37,691 nt of DNA from an uncultured Eubacterium sp. (GCA_947090545.1 CAMUPC010000013.1:1-37691), one strand, 5' to 3'; positions 16,858 through 25,038 are shown, numbered from the stretch's first letter. The notes: a model not told the origin generated them from the letters alone. A program made the numbers and translations.

Positions 16858-17637
16858 TTATAGCTCTTCTACAAAATGCTTCTGCAATTTCCGAAAAACC
16901 TGCCACCCTGCAAGAAGCAGCACAATTCCCCAAAGCACCGCATAAGAAAGCGTCTGTAAGTCCGGCGCATGTTTATAATACAAAATATCGCGGTACGCGA
17001 TGATTACTGACGTCATCGGATTCAGATACAAAAAGCCCCGAATCGTCTCCGGTACGGTTTCTAGGGGATATAAAATCGGTGTCAAATACATCCACGCCAT
17101 CGTCAGGATATTTAAAATATATTCCAAATCCCTGAAATAGACCGTCCATGCGGAAAACAGCAGCGCCCCTCCAATTCCCATAACAAATTCAACAAAAAAA
17201 ACCAGCGGCAAATACCAAAGCACACGCACATCCACGCCGATTCCTGATAACAGCAGCGCCTCAAATACGACCAGAAAGCTTAGCAGCATATTGATAAAAT
17301 AGCTTGCCACCGCGGAGACAGGCAGCACCATCCTTGGAAAATAGATTTTTGCTACCAGGTTTTTCTGCTGGATAATCGACAGGGCTCCCGTGGAAATACA
17401 ACTGTTAAAAAAGAACCACGGGATCAGCGCGACAAATAAAAACATAGAAAAATGTTCTATTTCCGAGCGCATAAAAACCGAAAACACAATCGTATAAACC
17501 AGCAGTTGAAATAACGGCAGCAACAGGCTCCAGAAAAATCCCAGCACAGAGCCTTTGTATTTTCCGCGCAGCTCTTTGTGCACCAGGCTTCGGATCATCT
17601 CCCGGTACTGGTACAGCTCTTTCATATCCAAAAACAT
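16858..17637 (-). CDS. polysaccharide ABC exporter, permease subunit (ABC-2, Wzm/TagG type)
   Basis: I start at ATG 17635-17637 (MFLDMKELYQYREMIRSLV), 4 nt after the wecB stop and 9 nt after AAAGGGA; the longer frame from 17736 would overlap wecB by 95 nt. The 259-residue protein has the ABC-2 N-terminus with the amphipathic KELRGKYKGSVLGFFWSLL, about six membrane helices, and the family pattern ALIPWFFFNSC, AKIYFPRMVLPVSAV and YLTPILYP, then LNPMTSVIIAYRDI. With the ATPase just downstream it forms a transporter that moves undecaprenyl-linked polysaccharide across the membrane. It suggests an ABC-dependent rather than Wzx/Wzy-dependent pathway. Confidence 0.92.
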   Translation of the reverse strand: MFLDMKELYQYREMIRSLVHKELRGKYKGSVLGFFWSLLLPLFQLLVYTIVFSVFMRSEIEHFSMFLFVALIPWFFFNSCISTGALSIIQQKNLVAKIYFPRMVLPVSAVASYFINMLLSFLVVFEALLLSGIGVDVRVLWYLPLVFFVEFVMGIGGALLFSAWTVYFRDLEYILNILTMAWMYLTPILYPLETVPETIRGFLYLNPMTSVIIAYRDILYYKHAPDLQTLSYAVLWGIVLLLAGWQVFRKLQKHFVEEL

Positions 17638-17641
17638 AGCG

Positions 17642-18757
17642 TTACATCCCTTTCTGCCACTCCATAATACGCTGTACGATCCGTTCGCACGCATGTCCGT
17701 CTCCATATGGATTGACTGCCTTTGCCATCGCTTCATAGGCGGCGGGCTGATCGATCAGCCTGGATGCTTCGCGGACAATGTCCTCTTCCTGCACGCCTGC
17801 GACCTTAACTGTCCCAGCGGCAACCGCTTCCGGGCGTTCTGTCTCTGTGCGCAGGACGAGTACCGGCACGCCGAACGCCGGTGCCTCTTCCTGCAAGCCG
17901 CCGGAGTCTGTCAGGACAAGGTAGCTGCGGCTTAACAGGTTGTGCATGTCCTGGACGTCGAGCGGTGAAAGCAGCGCTGCGTTTGGAATGCCTGCCAGTA
18001 TGCTTTCTGCTGTGGAACGTACCGCAGGATTTAAGTGTACGGGATATACAAACTGCATCTGCCGATAACGGATGGCAAGCCGCCGGACTGCCCGACAGAT
18101 CTGCTCCAGCGGGCGTCCCAGGTTTTCCCTGCGGTGCGCTGTAACCAGTATCGTTTTGTGTTTCCCTGGATGGAGCTGTCGCAGTGTGCTGTTTTCAAAC
18201 ACATAGTTCTTGTGAATCGTTGTTTGAAATGCGTCCATCACGGTATTTCCCGTGACGAACACATTTTTTTCGATTCGTTCCCTGCGCAGGTTTTCCTTGT
18301 TCTGCTCTGTCGGCGCAAAATGCAGCTCCGCGATCTTTGCGGTCAGGTTTCGGTTCATCTCCTCTGGAAACGGTGAATATTTGTCATAGGTACGCAGCCC
18401 CGCCTCTACATGCCCGACTGGTATGTGCTGGTAAAAGGCGGCAAGAGCCGCCGCAAAGGAGGTCGAGGTATCGCCGTGCACAAGCACCAGGTTCGGCTGT
18501 TCCAAACGCAGCACCTGTTCAAATTTTTCCAGTACGCGCGTGGTAATCGTCGTCAAAGTCTGCCCAGGGCGCATAATATCCAGGTCATACTGCGGCTTGA
18601 TAGCAAAAATATCCATGACCTTGCCTAACATTTCCCGATGCTGCCCGCTCAGGCAGACAATGCTTTGTATGTCAGGATGCTTTTCCAGTTTTTGCACAAG
18701 CGGGCACATTTTTACCGCTTCCGGCCTTGTTCCAAATATGGACATTACTTTTATCAT
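17642..18757 (-). CDS. wecB: UDP-N-acetylglucosamine 2-epimerase (non-hydrolysing)
   Basis: The 371-residue protein shows MSIFGTRPEAVKMCPLV at the start, CLSGQHREML, VLVHGDTSTSFAAALAAF, GHVEAGLRTYDKYSPFPEE near residue 120, and LVTAHRRENLG plus LLTDSGGLQEEAPAFGVPVLVLR later. These are landmarks of WecB/MnaA, which interconverts UDP-GlcNAc and UDP-ManNAc in the cytoplasm. The product feeds ManNAc-containing polymers or linkage units such as the teichoic-acid linker. The gene lies 7 nt after the upstream glycosyltransferase and 4 nt before the exporter permease, so it is firmly inside the operon. ManNAc is therefore a likely component of the exported glycan (inference). Confidence 0.93.
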   Translation of the reverse strand: MIKVMSIFGTRPEAVKMCPLVQKLEKHPDIQSIVCLSGQHREMLGKVMDIFAIKPQYDLDIMRPGQTLTTITTRVLEKFEQVLRLEQPNLVLVHGDTSTSFAAALAAFYQHIPVGHVEAGLRTYDKYSPFPEEMNRNLTAKIAELHFAPTEQNKENLRRERIEKNVFVTGNTVMDAFQTTIHKNYVFENSTLRQLHPGKHKTILVTAHRRENLGRPLEQICRAVRRLAIRYRQMQFVYPVHLNPAVRSTAESILAGIPNAALLSPLDVQDMHNLLSRSYLVLTDSGGLQEEAPAFGVPVLVLRTETERPEAVAAGTVKVAGVQEEDIVREASRLIDQPAAYEAMAKAVNPYGDGHACERIVQRIMEWQKGM

Positions 18758-18764
18758 CTTCCCA

Positions 18765-19856
18765 TTAGTTCCTTTCCCGATCGTTCTTAAGCACTTGTTC
18801 CATTGCCCTCACTCTGGACTCCCAGCAGTTTTCTTCCAAAAACCTGCGATGCTGTGCCGGGCTGGAAAACGGACGCTTTGCCTTTGGAATCTGCGCGGCA
18901 AGCTCGTCCACACTGCTGTAAAGCGTCAGGTACTGCTCCAATTGGCTCGTCTCTTTGCTCTTTACCGCAAGCACCGGCTTATTCAGCGACAGGTATTCAT
19001 AGATTTTTACCGGATTGACCGTGTCTAACAGCGGCGTCTGTTTAAAATTATACAGACAGATATCAAAGGACTGTATGACCGCGGCAAGCTCGCTGTTTTT
19101 CCGAACGCCCAAATCATGGACTCTTTTGTCTGCCATCGGTTTTAAATAATTCCTGCCTGCAAGGAAGATCTCATACTGCGGGTCCAACTCCAGCAGTTTT
19201 TCTATTACCGCTGTATCGAACCATTCGCCGATCGTCCCTATATACCCGAAGCGTTTTACGTCTGCGACCGGCGCGTAAGAAACCGGAACGGATGCAAACT
19301 GGCTGGATACCGCGTTTGGAATCCAATACACGTGTTCTTTTTTCGGTTTTAGCTGCTCATAAAACAGGCGGCTTGTCACGAACAGAATGTCTGCAAGCTC
19401 TGTCAGCTTCTGTGCGCCGCGCTTTAATGTCATTTTCTGAAACACGGAGGATGCCAGCAGGTATTCTTCATCCATTTTGTCAAAGACGATGCATTTGTTT
19501 TTGATATGGCGCACAAGCGTATACCAGCCCGCATATCCGACCCAAACGACATCACATGCCGCAATCAGCCTGGATAACTGAAACAGCTCTGCCCAGTTAT
19601 TGACCCCGCACAGATCAAAGATTTCCATACTTTTATGGCACGTCAGGCTGCCGTTTAACCGGATCACCCAAAGCCTTTTTCCGGCACGCTTCTTCCTGCC
19701 CAAAAAGGTACGCCCGCCTTTTAACAGCCACCGCAGGCTGCTGACCGTTGGCTCGATATAATATACGTCATGATTTTTTGACAGGCACTGCGCGACCTGC
19801 TGCGGGCGCTGCTTCATATCATCATAATAAATAGGGGCAAGGTACAAGATCTTCAT
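18765..19856 (-). CDS. glycosyltransferase, TuaH/GT4-like
   Basis: Start at ATG 19854-19856 (MKILYLAPIYYDDMKQRPQQ), overlapping the 3' neighbourhood of the preceding gene (stop 19861-19863) and preceded by AAGGCGGTG; the ORF from 20111 would sit inside that gene. The 363-residue protein resembles GT-B enzymes of the TuaH group. It has RPQQVAQCLSKNHDVYYIEP near the N-terminus, VWVGYAGWYTLVRHI and IVFDKMDEEYLL in the middle, and the donor-site NPVKIYEYLSLNKPVLAVK near residue 285. The same layout appears in the GT4-like domain of the multidomain protein in this operon, so the two may be paralogues. Acceptor and donor are unknown. No membrane helices. Confidence 0.85.
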   Translation of the reverse strand: MKILYLAPIYYDDMKQRPQQVAQCLSKNHDVYYIEPTVSSLRWLLKGGRTFLGRKKRAGKRLWVIRLNGSLTCHKSMEIFDLCGVNNWAELFQLSRLIAACDVVWVGYAGWYTLVRHIKNKCIVFDKMDEEYLLASSVFQKMTLKRGAQKLTELADILFVTSRLFYEQLKPKKEHVYWIPNAVSSQFASVPVSYAPVADVKRFGYIGTIGEWFDTAVIEKLLELDPQYEIFLAGRNYLKPMADKRVHDLGVRKNSELAAVIQSFDICLYNFKQTPLLDTVNPVKIYEYLSLNKPVLAVKSKETSQLEQYLTLYSSVDELAAQIPKAKRPFSSPAQHRRFLEENCWESRVRAMEQVLKNDRERN

Positions 19857-19860
19857 ATGA

Positions 19861-22047
19861 TCACCGCCTTTTTCCTGCTGTTTTTTGAAATCTTTGCAGC
19901 AAACTACCGGCAAGCGTTTCGGGCATTCCCAAAAGGAGCAGGTCAAAATAAGCGTATTTGCGGCAAAACCTTCGGTAACGGAAAATGCCAAAGGCATCCC
20001 TGTTTTTTCGTGCGTCCGCAAATGCCTGCATTTGCTGTTCGTTCGGATAATGAATGCCGCGTGCGCGCATTTCCTGCACCAGCCTGTACATGGGAAGGAC
20101 CCGTTTTTCATAATAATCCTGCCTGTTCGCGATCGCTGCGAGCGCCTGCGTCTGGTTGCCGCGGTGCCTGCGGTAGCGGACTAACGGCTGCGGCACAAAA
20201 GCGACTGTGCCATATGCCGACGCATATGCTGCAACCCACTGGTCGCAATAGGCATCGCAAGCAAACGGCACCGCTTTTTTAACAAGCTCTGACCGCACGA
20301 GCATACTGCATCCAGCCGTACAGTTGTCCGCCAGATAATAAGCCGTCGTTCCTTTTCCATGCACAAACCGCAGCCCCCTGCGCAGGTTCCGAAGGCTTTT
20401 GTGCAGCATCCTGCCTGTTTCGTCAATCACAGACATATCACTGTACGCCATAACCGCGTGCTCCTTTTTCAGTGCATTCAGCAGTTTTTCCAGCTTCCTG
20501 CGCTCCCAGATATCATCCTGGTCGCAAAAAGCCATATACTGTCCGTGCGCAAGGCGCGCCAGCCTTTCAAACGCTTTATTTGAGCCTTCATTCCTGCTGT
20601 TTTTCTGCAAGGTTACCTTATGGCTGCAAGCGGCATCCAAAAGCTGCCAGGCTGCTGTCTCTGTCCGCTCCCACTCACCGCATATCCGCATACCAACAGC
20701 CACCGTATCCTTGATCTTCTCAAGCGGTATCCGTTTCGATCCGTCATCCAGCAGCAGGATTTCAAACTTCTGGTACGTCTGGTTTTTGATCGAACGTACC
20801 AGTGCGAGCAGCCAGTCCAGGTTTGGCTCATAAACAGCGATCAATATAGAAACCAGCGGCTTATATGCCATTCCCTCATAAATCTTTTGCATCTGCCTTT
20901 TGACTCTATTGCAGTCATATGCCGCAATCTTTTTTCGGTTGTACGCACCGCACGCAGCCCGAAGCTGGCTGTTTTTTAACAAGTCCAGGACGCTTTTTTT
21001 TAGTGCTTCCGTCTGTTTTAAGGAATACAGGCTGCCGCCGCATGGGTCAATCAGCTCTCTGTTTCCGCGGATATCAGACGCCACACAAGCAAGCCCTGCC
21101 GCCATCGCCTCCATCAAAGCCGCGGGCATCCCTTCTCTTTTGGACGGAAACAGGAAAAGGCCTGCATTTTGATAAAGAAAGGGCATCTGCTCCTGGTAGC
21201 CAGGCATACGGATATACGCTCCGATTCCAAGCCGTTTTGCCTGCGCTTTCAGCCTGTCCCCAAGCTTTCCCTGCCCGCAGATCAGATAATACACATCGTC
21301 TCCTAAGATTCCTGACAGCGCCTGGATTGCCTGGCGGTGGTTTTTTCCTTTATTTAATTCTCCAACGGATAAGATCACCAGCGCATGATCTGGTATGCGA
21401 TAATACCTGCAAAATCGTTTATGCCCATCCGCAAGGCTGCTTTTGGTGTCTGCGCTTTGTTCTTCGCCGCTTGGGTGCGCAAATTTTTGCGTATCAATGC
21501 CAACGCCGAAAATCCGGTATACGTTTTTCACATGCAAATGCTTCTTGGCAAATACATAGTCCTCTTCGTTGACCGTAATCAGCACATCGGTCCAGTACGA
21601 CAGCAGCTTCTCCGCCGGATAGTACACCAGCCAGTGAAAATATGGCGCTCCTTTGTAAAAATGGAAGCCATGCGCAGTATAAACAACACGCACTCCCAAA
21701 CGATGCGCCGCTGTCCTTAACAGTGCGCCGCCGACCGGAGACTGACTGTGTATCCATGCAAACGGGTACCGTTTTAACAGCTCCAGGATCTGGAGATAAG
21801 CCCTGCCGCATTTCCACACAGGCAAAATCCCGCGCGGGCAGTCCCACTGATGCAGCGTAACATGCAGCGCATGTAATCTGTTTTTCAGCTTTTTGATCCG
21901 CCTGTCGTCGCAGGTATTGCCTTTCTTAAAATTGCACGCCACATGCACCTCATATCCCAGATCCAGCAGCAGCCGGATATTGGGCATATTAAACTGGTCG
22001 ATCATGGAAGCTACAGACGCCGCAACGAGTACCTTCTCTTGTTTCAT
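19861..22047 (-). CDS. GT4-GT2 fusion glycosyltransferase
   Basis: The ATG at 22045-22047 overlaps the XRE stop (ATGA), so I take MKQEKVLVAASVASMIDQF as the start, giving 728 residues; the longer ORF would run into the regulator. Residues about 1-375 are an EpsD/CapM-like GT4: PNIRLLLDLGYEVHVACNF, VVYTAHGFHFYKGAP, LSVGELNKGKNH, and the EX7E motif REGMPAALMEAMAAGLACVA. Residues about 380-728 are a GT2: VSILIAVYEPNLDWLLALV, ILLLDDGSK, the DXD-like FCDQDDIWERRKL, and RYRRHRGNQTQ, typical of rhamnosyltransferase-like enzymes. Two joined transferases probably add successive sugars to the same lipid-linked acceptor. It is the first biosynthetic gene of the operon. Confidence 0.88.
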   Translation of the reverse strand: MKQEKVLVAASVASMIDQFNMPNIRLLLDLGYEVHVACNFKKGNTCDDRRIKKLKNRLHALHVTLHQWDCPRGILPVWKCGRAYLQILELLKRYPFAWIHSQSPVGGALLRTAAHRLGVRVVYTAHGFHFYKGAPYFHWLVYYPAEKLLSYWTDVLITVNEEDYVFAKKHLHVKNVYRIFGVGIDTQKFAHPSGEEQSADTKSSLADGHKRFCRYYRIPDHALVILSVGELNKGKNHRQAIQALSGILGDDVYYLICGQGKLGDRLKAQAKRLGIGAYIRMPGYQEQMPFLYQNAGLFLFPSKREGMPAALMEAMAAGLACVASDIRGNRELIDPCGGSLYSLKQTEALKKSVLDLLKNSQLRAACGAYNRKKIAAYDCNRVKRQMQKIYEGMAYKPLVSILIAVYEPNLDWLLALVRSIKNQTYQKFEILLLDDGSKRIPLEKIKDTVAVGMRICGEWERTETAAWQLLDAACSHKVTLQKNSRNEGSNKAFERLARLAHGQYMAFCDQDDIWERRKLEKLLNALKKEHAVMAYSDMSVIDETGRMLHKSLRNLRRGLRFVHGKGTTAYYLADNCTAGCSMLVRSELVKKAVPFACDAYCDQWVAAYASAYGTVAFVPQPLVRYRRHRGNQTQALAAIANRQDYYEKRVLPMYRLVQEMRARGIHYPNEQQMQAFADARKNRDAFGIFRYRRFCRKYAYFDLLLLGMPETLAGSLLQRFQKTAGKRR

Positions 22048-22439
22048 TTGATGCCTTCTTTGTCCGCACATGCTCTGTGAGGTTTCGTTTCCTCTGCTTC
22101 CTGCCCTGCGTTTCCCATAATATCCGCTACAGATTTCATGATCTGTATATACATCAGATAGTTGCCCTCTGCTTTCTGCTTTTGCTGTCTCCACATGCTT
22201 TTGATCATATCCTCAGAAGGCTGCGTCATACCAAAGAGCAGCGCGTCGGCATCTGTCTCCAGCTCCCTGCACATCGTTACAAACGTATCCATGCTCATTT
22301 TTTTCGTCCCGCGCTCAATATTGCCCATAAAGCTCAGGCTGATGCCGCACCGTCTGGCAAGCGTATCCTGTGACAGCCCTTTCAGCTTTCGGATCTTTCC
22401 GATCCTTGCCCCCATTTTTGCGTAATCTAACTGTTCCAT
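22044..22439 (-). CDS. XRE-family transcriptional regulator, first gene of the polysaccharide operon
   Basis: I start this at ATG 22437-22439 (MEQLDYAKMGARIGK), preceded by CGGGAGGG; 131 residues. A helix-turn-helix of Cro/C1 type covers about residues 9-63 (IGKIRKLKGLSQDTLARRCG, FMGNIERGTKKMSMDTF). The C-terminal half (SEDMIKSMWRQQKQKAEGNYL) is helical and unassigned. It overlaps the glycosyltransferase start by 4 nt (ATGA), so it is co-translated with the operon, and it is the first gene downstream of the predicted invertible promoter. It could autoregulate the operon or regulate other loci according to the switch state; the sequence alone does not decide. Confidence 0.9.
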   Translation of the reverse strand: MEQLDYAKMGARIGKIRKLKGLSQDTLARRCGISLSFMGNIERGTKKMSMDTFVTMCRELETDADALLFGMTQPSEDMIKSMWRQQKQKAEGNYLMYIQIMKSVADIMGNAGQEAEETKPHRACADKEGIK

Positions 22440-22491
22440 AAAACCCTCCCGGCAGATTAAAATAAAAGGAAATAAAACTCTTTTTATAATA

Positions 22492-22514
22492 CATAACATT
22501 TTCTAAAGAATTGT
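22492..22514 (+). repeat. left inverted repeat of the predicted invertible segment
   Basis: The 23-bp arm matches the reverse complement of 22820-22842 without mismatch. The next bases on both sides differ, so the repeat boundary is sharp. The local sequence also forms a smaller palindrome (ACATAACA at 22491-22498 and TGTTATGT at 22512-22519), absent from the right arm's surroundings. Confidence 0.85.
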
Positions 22515-22735
22515 TATGTACGACTCGTTTCGTTAAAACGCGAAAGCCCGCTGCCACAAAGGATTTGGCTTCTTTTGGATCAACATTTTCCCGCGGCGAT
22601 CTCGCAAGCTCTTTTTTGATACAGGTTTTATGCAAGTTTTGTGTAAATATTTCCGCTTTTTTATGCTTCTTTACTAATTTCAGCAAAAAATACAGCTTGA
22701 AATTTATAAAAATGGTACAAAATTTTGGATGGGGG

Positions 22736-22764
22736 TTGCAAAATCGTGAAAAAGCGAATAGAAT
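22736..22764 (+). promoter_or_regulatory. sigma-A-type promoter inside the invertible segment, facing away from the operon
   Basis: TTGCAA at 22736-22741 and TAGAAT at 22759-22764 are 17 nt apart on the plus strand. As assembled it fires toward 22842 and the antisense side of the next gene. I found no comparable leftward promoter in the segment. Confidence 0.6.
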
Positions 22765-22819
22765 ACTTATGAGCTGTTTTCAATGTATTTTTATTGACTA
22801 TAAGAATGATATTGACGTG

Positions 22820-22842
22820 ACAATTCTTTAGAAAATGTTATG
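22820..22842 (-). repeat. right inverted repeat of the predicted invertible segment
   Basis: Exact reverse complement of 22492-22514. It is preceded by ATTGAC (22811-22816), which after inversion would lie next to the left arm and could act as an additional -35 element reading toward the operon. Confidence 0.85.
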
Positions 22843-22851
22843 CCCTGAAAT

Positions 22852-22883
22852 AAAAAAACGATCACATAAAACGTATGTGACCG
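22852..22883 (-). terminator. rho-independent terminator of the AAA-ATPase-like gene
   Basis: On the minus strand CGGTCACAT (22883-22875) pairs with ATGTGATCG (22867-22859) around a 7-nt loop, with one G-U pair, and is followed by seven T. It lies 37 nt past the stop of the gene at 22921 and insulates the invertible region from transcription coming from the right. Confidence 0.8.
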
Positions 22884-22920
22884 TTGTGACCATTTTTTTG
22901 AAGCTTTTTATTCTGTTCCC

Positions 22921-24624
22921 TTATTCTTTTACCATTTCCCGGATCTCTTCCAGATACCCTCCCTCAATCCAAACCTCTTTTCCGCAAAACGCAAACCCAT
23001 AGATCCGAACCTGCCCTGCCCCGCCTCTTGTTTCCAATACAGCCTCATACTTTTTGTCCAAAATCTGCCGCAGCGCCGACCATGCCGTATCTTTTAGGCT
23101 TTGTTCCCCGGCGGATTGCTCAAACACTTTAAACTCTAAAATCATCCCGTCGTCATCACCGCCGCATGGTTCCAGCAGCACATCATATCTGCCAAACCCG
23201 CTTTCCCTGTTCGACGTGACTCGATACCTTCCGGCAAGATCTACGACAAGCCCAAGCACAAAACCGTGATAAAAGCGTTCCGGCTCTGTCTGCACAGAAG
23301 GCTTTTTCGCCGCAACCTGGTTCATATAGGCGTTCATGCCTTTTAAGTCGCCTGCAACCAATGCCTTTAAGAAACCGTTGTATTCGTATCTCTGATTCGC
23401 AAACCAGCCCTGGATCAATCTGCGAAACGCAACCAATGCCTCCTGGTTTGTCAGCGCCACCTCGTAGCTGCCGCCTCCGCTGCAAACCAAATCAGCCCCA
23501 TGATAAGCTGTAATTTTCAAATAACCGCTTGCCAGTAAAAAACTCCACACCGCATCACTGCGAACATCCAGTTCTCCAAAAACAATTTGCTCGTCCATCT
23601 GCACGCAAATCGTTTTGTTTTGCAAAAGATCTTCAAAAGCAGCCTTGATCTCTGCGTCCGCTTCCCGGACCAGCTTCCCTGCCAGGCTGCTGGAACTCGT
23701 ATTTGCCCAATACGGCGCAAGCACTTTTTCATCCAAAAACTGTGTAATTGACCACGGATTATAGATACTGTCACATGTTCCAAACCGAAACCCGTCATAC
23801 CAATGCTTTACCTCCGGCATCCGGTCCTGCATTCCAAACTCTCCCAATGCCTGGAATACTTCTTCCTCTGTAAAGCCAAACGCCGTATCATATTTTTTCG
23901 TCGTCGTAGTCACAACGGCAAGGTTATTCAAATCCGAAAAAACCGATTCCCTGCTCACTCTCGTAATGCCTGTCATCACAGCGCGTTCCAGGTACTGGTT
24001 CGTTTTAAACGTAAGATTGAACATGCCGCTGATAAACCTTGTAAATACCTCCCAGTAGCCATTCAAATATGCCTCCTGCATCGGAGTATCATACTCATCC
24101 AGTAAAATAATTACCTTTTTCCCATAGTAATAGTATAAATATTCCGACAGCACTTGCAAAGCCGCCTTGCATTCGCTGACAGAAACAGCACCGTCCATCA
24201 TGCGCGAAAACTGTCCTCTGGAGACCTGAATGCTTTCGTCTTTCAAAAGAAAGGCATATTTGCGGTATTCCTGCGCAATCAGCCCGCAGATATCCGAATA
24301 TGCTTCATCAAAGCTTGCCGCCTTTACTCCCGCAAAGCTTAAAAAAAGAACCGGATATGTCCCCTGTAGCAATCTGTAGCCGTCCTCCTTCCAGATATCC
24401 AGATCTTGAAACAAATCGCTCCGGCAGGCATAATGAACCGAGAAAAAGTCATACAGCAAAGACATCGCAAGCGTTTTTCCAAATCTCCTGGGACGGGTAA
24501 TTAACGTAACGGTATCCCCATTTTCCCACCATTCTTTGATAAAATTCGTTTTATCAACGTAAAAATATTGATTCTCAATGATTTTGCAAAAATCCTGCTC
24601 TCCGACTGCGACTGTCCTTGCCAT
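22921..24624 (-). CDS. AAA-ATPase-like protein with PD-(D/E)XK nuclease domain (DUF1703 type)
   Basis: I start this at ATG 24622-24624 (MARTVAVGEQDFCKIIENQ), after a GGGGGA site; the longer frame from 24732 reaches into the promoter. The 567-residue protein has the AAA-ATPase-like N-terminus with FYVDKTNFIKEWW, the P-loop-like RPRRFGKTLAMSLLYDFF near residue 45, and VIILLDEYDTPMQEAYLNGY near residue 180. A PD-(D/E)XK-like end follows, GRYDVLLEPCGG then MILEFKVF (the D and E-x-K pair), near residues 505-525. Proteins of this kind are numerous and often multi-copy in Bacteroidetes and Clostridia, and their role is unsettled (mobile or defence functions have been suggested). It forms its own unit, with promoter and terminator. 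Confidence 0.88.
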   Translation of the reverse strand: MARTVAVGEQDFCKIIENQYFYVDKTNFIKEWWENGDTVTLITRPRRFGKTLAMSLLYDFFSVHYACRSDLFQDLDIWKEDGYRLLQGTYPVLFLSFAGVKAASFDEAYSDICGLIAQEYRKYAFLLKDESIQVSRGQFSRMMDGAVSVSECKAALQVLSEYLYYYYGKKVIILLDEYDTPMQEAYLNGYWEVFTRFISGMFNLTFKTNQYLERAVMTGITRVSRESVFSDLNNLAVVTTTTKKYDTAFGFTEEEVFQALGEFGMQDRMPEVKHWYDGFRFGTCDSIYNPWSITQFLDEKVLAPYWANTSSSSLAGKLVREADAEIKAAFEDLLQNKTICVQMDEQIVFGELDVRSDAVWSFLLASGYLKITAYHGADLVCSGGGSYEVALTNQEALVAFRRLIQGWFANQRYEYNGFLKALVAGDLKGMNAYMNQVAAKKPSVQTEPERFYHGFVLGLVVDLAGRYRVTSNRESGFGRYDVLLEPCGGDDDGMILEFKVFEQSAGEQSLKDTAWSALRQILDKKYEAVLETRGGAGQVRIYGFAFCGKEVWIEGGYLEEIREMVKE

Positions 24625-24655
24625 CCTGATATCCCCCGCTTTTTCATTTTTTCTT

Positions 24656-24684
24656 ATTGTAGCTGATGCAAAGCAAAAAAACAA
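24656..24684 (-). promoter_or_regulatory. promoter for the AAA-ATPase-like gene
   Basis: On the minus strand TTGTTT (24684-24679) and TACAAT (24661-24656) are 17 nt apart, leaving a leader of about 25 nt before the ATG at 24624. Confidence 0.55.
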
Positions 24685-24725
24685 GGCACTTTCCATTGCT
24701 AAATAGAAAGCACCCCGCGTTGTCC

Positions 24726-24755
24726 TTGACAATCCCTATCCTACTGCATTATGAT
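24726..24755 (+). promoter_or_regulatory. promoter for the truncated AraC-type gene
   Basis: TTGACA (24726-24731) and TATGAT (24750-24755) are 18 nt apart, followed 75 nt later by the ATG at 24831 with AAGGAG upstream. The promoter survives although its gene is destroyed. Confidence 0.65.
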
Positions 24756-24830
24756 GGAAAAAAACAGGCGTGCCTTTGACTTCTTTTAAGTCGATATTGA
24801 CCTGTCTTTTTCTATCAAAAGGAGATTCCC

Positions 24831-25038
24831 ATGCAAAAGCCATACAATGAAATCATACTGGAAACGAGCACACTCGGCATAAAATTCGCCTTTCATACAA
24901 AAGAAGGCGGATCGACGCCCCTGCATTGGCACGAGGAAATGGAGATTTTATACCCCTTAAACGGAGAAAGCGACGTACAGATTGACGGCGTCTCTTACCG
25001 CCTGAAAAATAAGCAGCTGATCGTCATCGATTCCCACT
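24831..25038 (+). pseudogene. AraC-family regulator, N-terminal remnant
   Basis: The first ~68 codons are the cupin (AraC_binding) start of an AraC/XylS-type regulator: IKFAFHTKEGGSTPLHWHEEMEILY contains the HWHEEME cupin motif, followed by GVSYRLKNKQLIVIDSH. After about 25035 the frame continues only as the antisense of the solute-binding protein gene, so the rest of the cupin and both helix-turn-helix motifs are missing. RBS AAGGAG and a good promoter remain. Loss of about 200 codons means no DNA-binding function. The junction coincides with the shortened end of the convergent gene, pointing to one deletion. Confidence 0.85.

Larger units (their letters stand above)
22492..22842. promoter_or_regulatory. 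predicted invertible promoter (inverton) upstream of the polysaccharide operon
   Basis: Positions 22492-22514 and 22820-22842 are perfect inverted repeats of 23 bp (left arm starts CATAACATTTTC), flanking 305 bp. The best promoter inside, at 22736-22764, faces right, away from the operon. Inversion would place it on the minus strand at about 22598-22570, some 130 nt before the XRE start. Inverted-repeat-flanked promoters of this size and position switch capsule and surface genes in gut bacteria (known for Bacteroides polysaccharides and Clostridioides cwpV). No recombinase is encoded in the window, so it would act in trans. The orientation as assembled looks OFF. Confidence 0.75.
22440..22920. 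other. intergenic control region of the polysaccharide operon
   Basis: This 481-nt stretch holds, from left to right, the XRE ribosome site, the left inverted repeat (22492-22514), 305 bp of AT-rich DNA with a rightward promoter, the right inverted repeat (22820-22842), and a terminator (22852-22883) for the gene on the right. Apart from these I see no credible gene; a 106-codon plus-strand frame across the segment has no ribosome site or recognisable protein. Confidence 0.7.

Noticed and set aside
16064-16933. The longer start of the exporter ATPase at ATG 16933
   Set aside because: It overlaps the permease by 76 nt and adds 32 residues unlike the family; GTG at 16837 fits better.
22315-22686. 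A 123-codon minus-strand frame overlapping the XRE gene
   Set aside because: Out of frame with a clear HTH gene, and its upstream part lies within the invertible segment; no family resemblance.
22511-22831. A 106-codon plus-strand open frame spanning the invertible segment
   Set aside because: No ribosome site, no recognisable motif, and it runs through both inverted repeats and the promoter; more likely chance.
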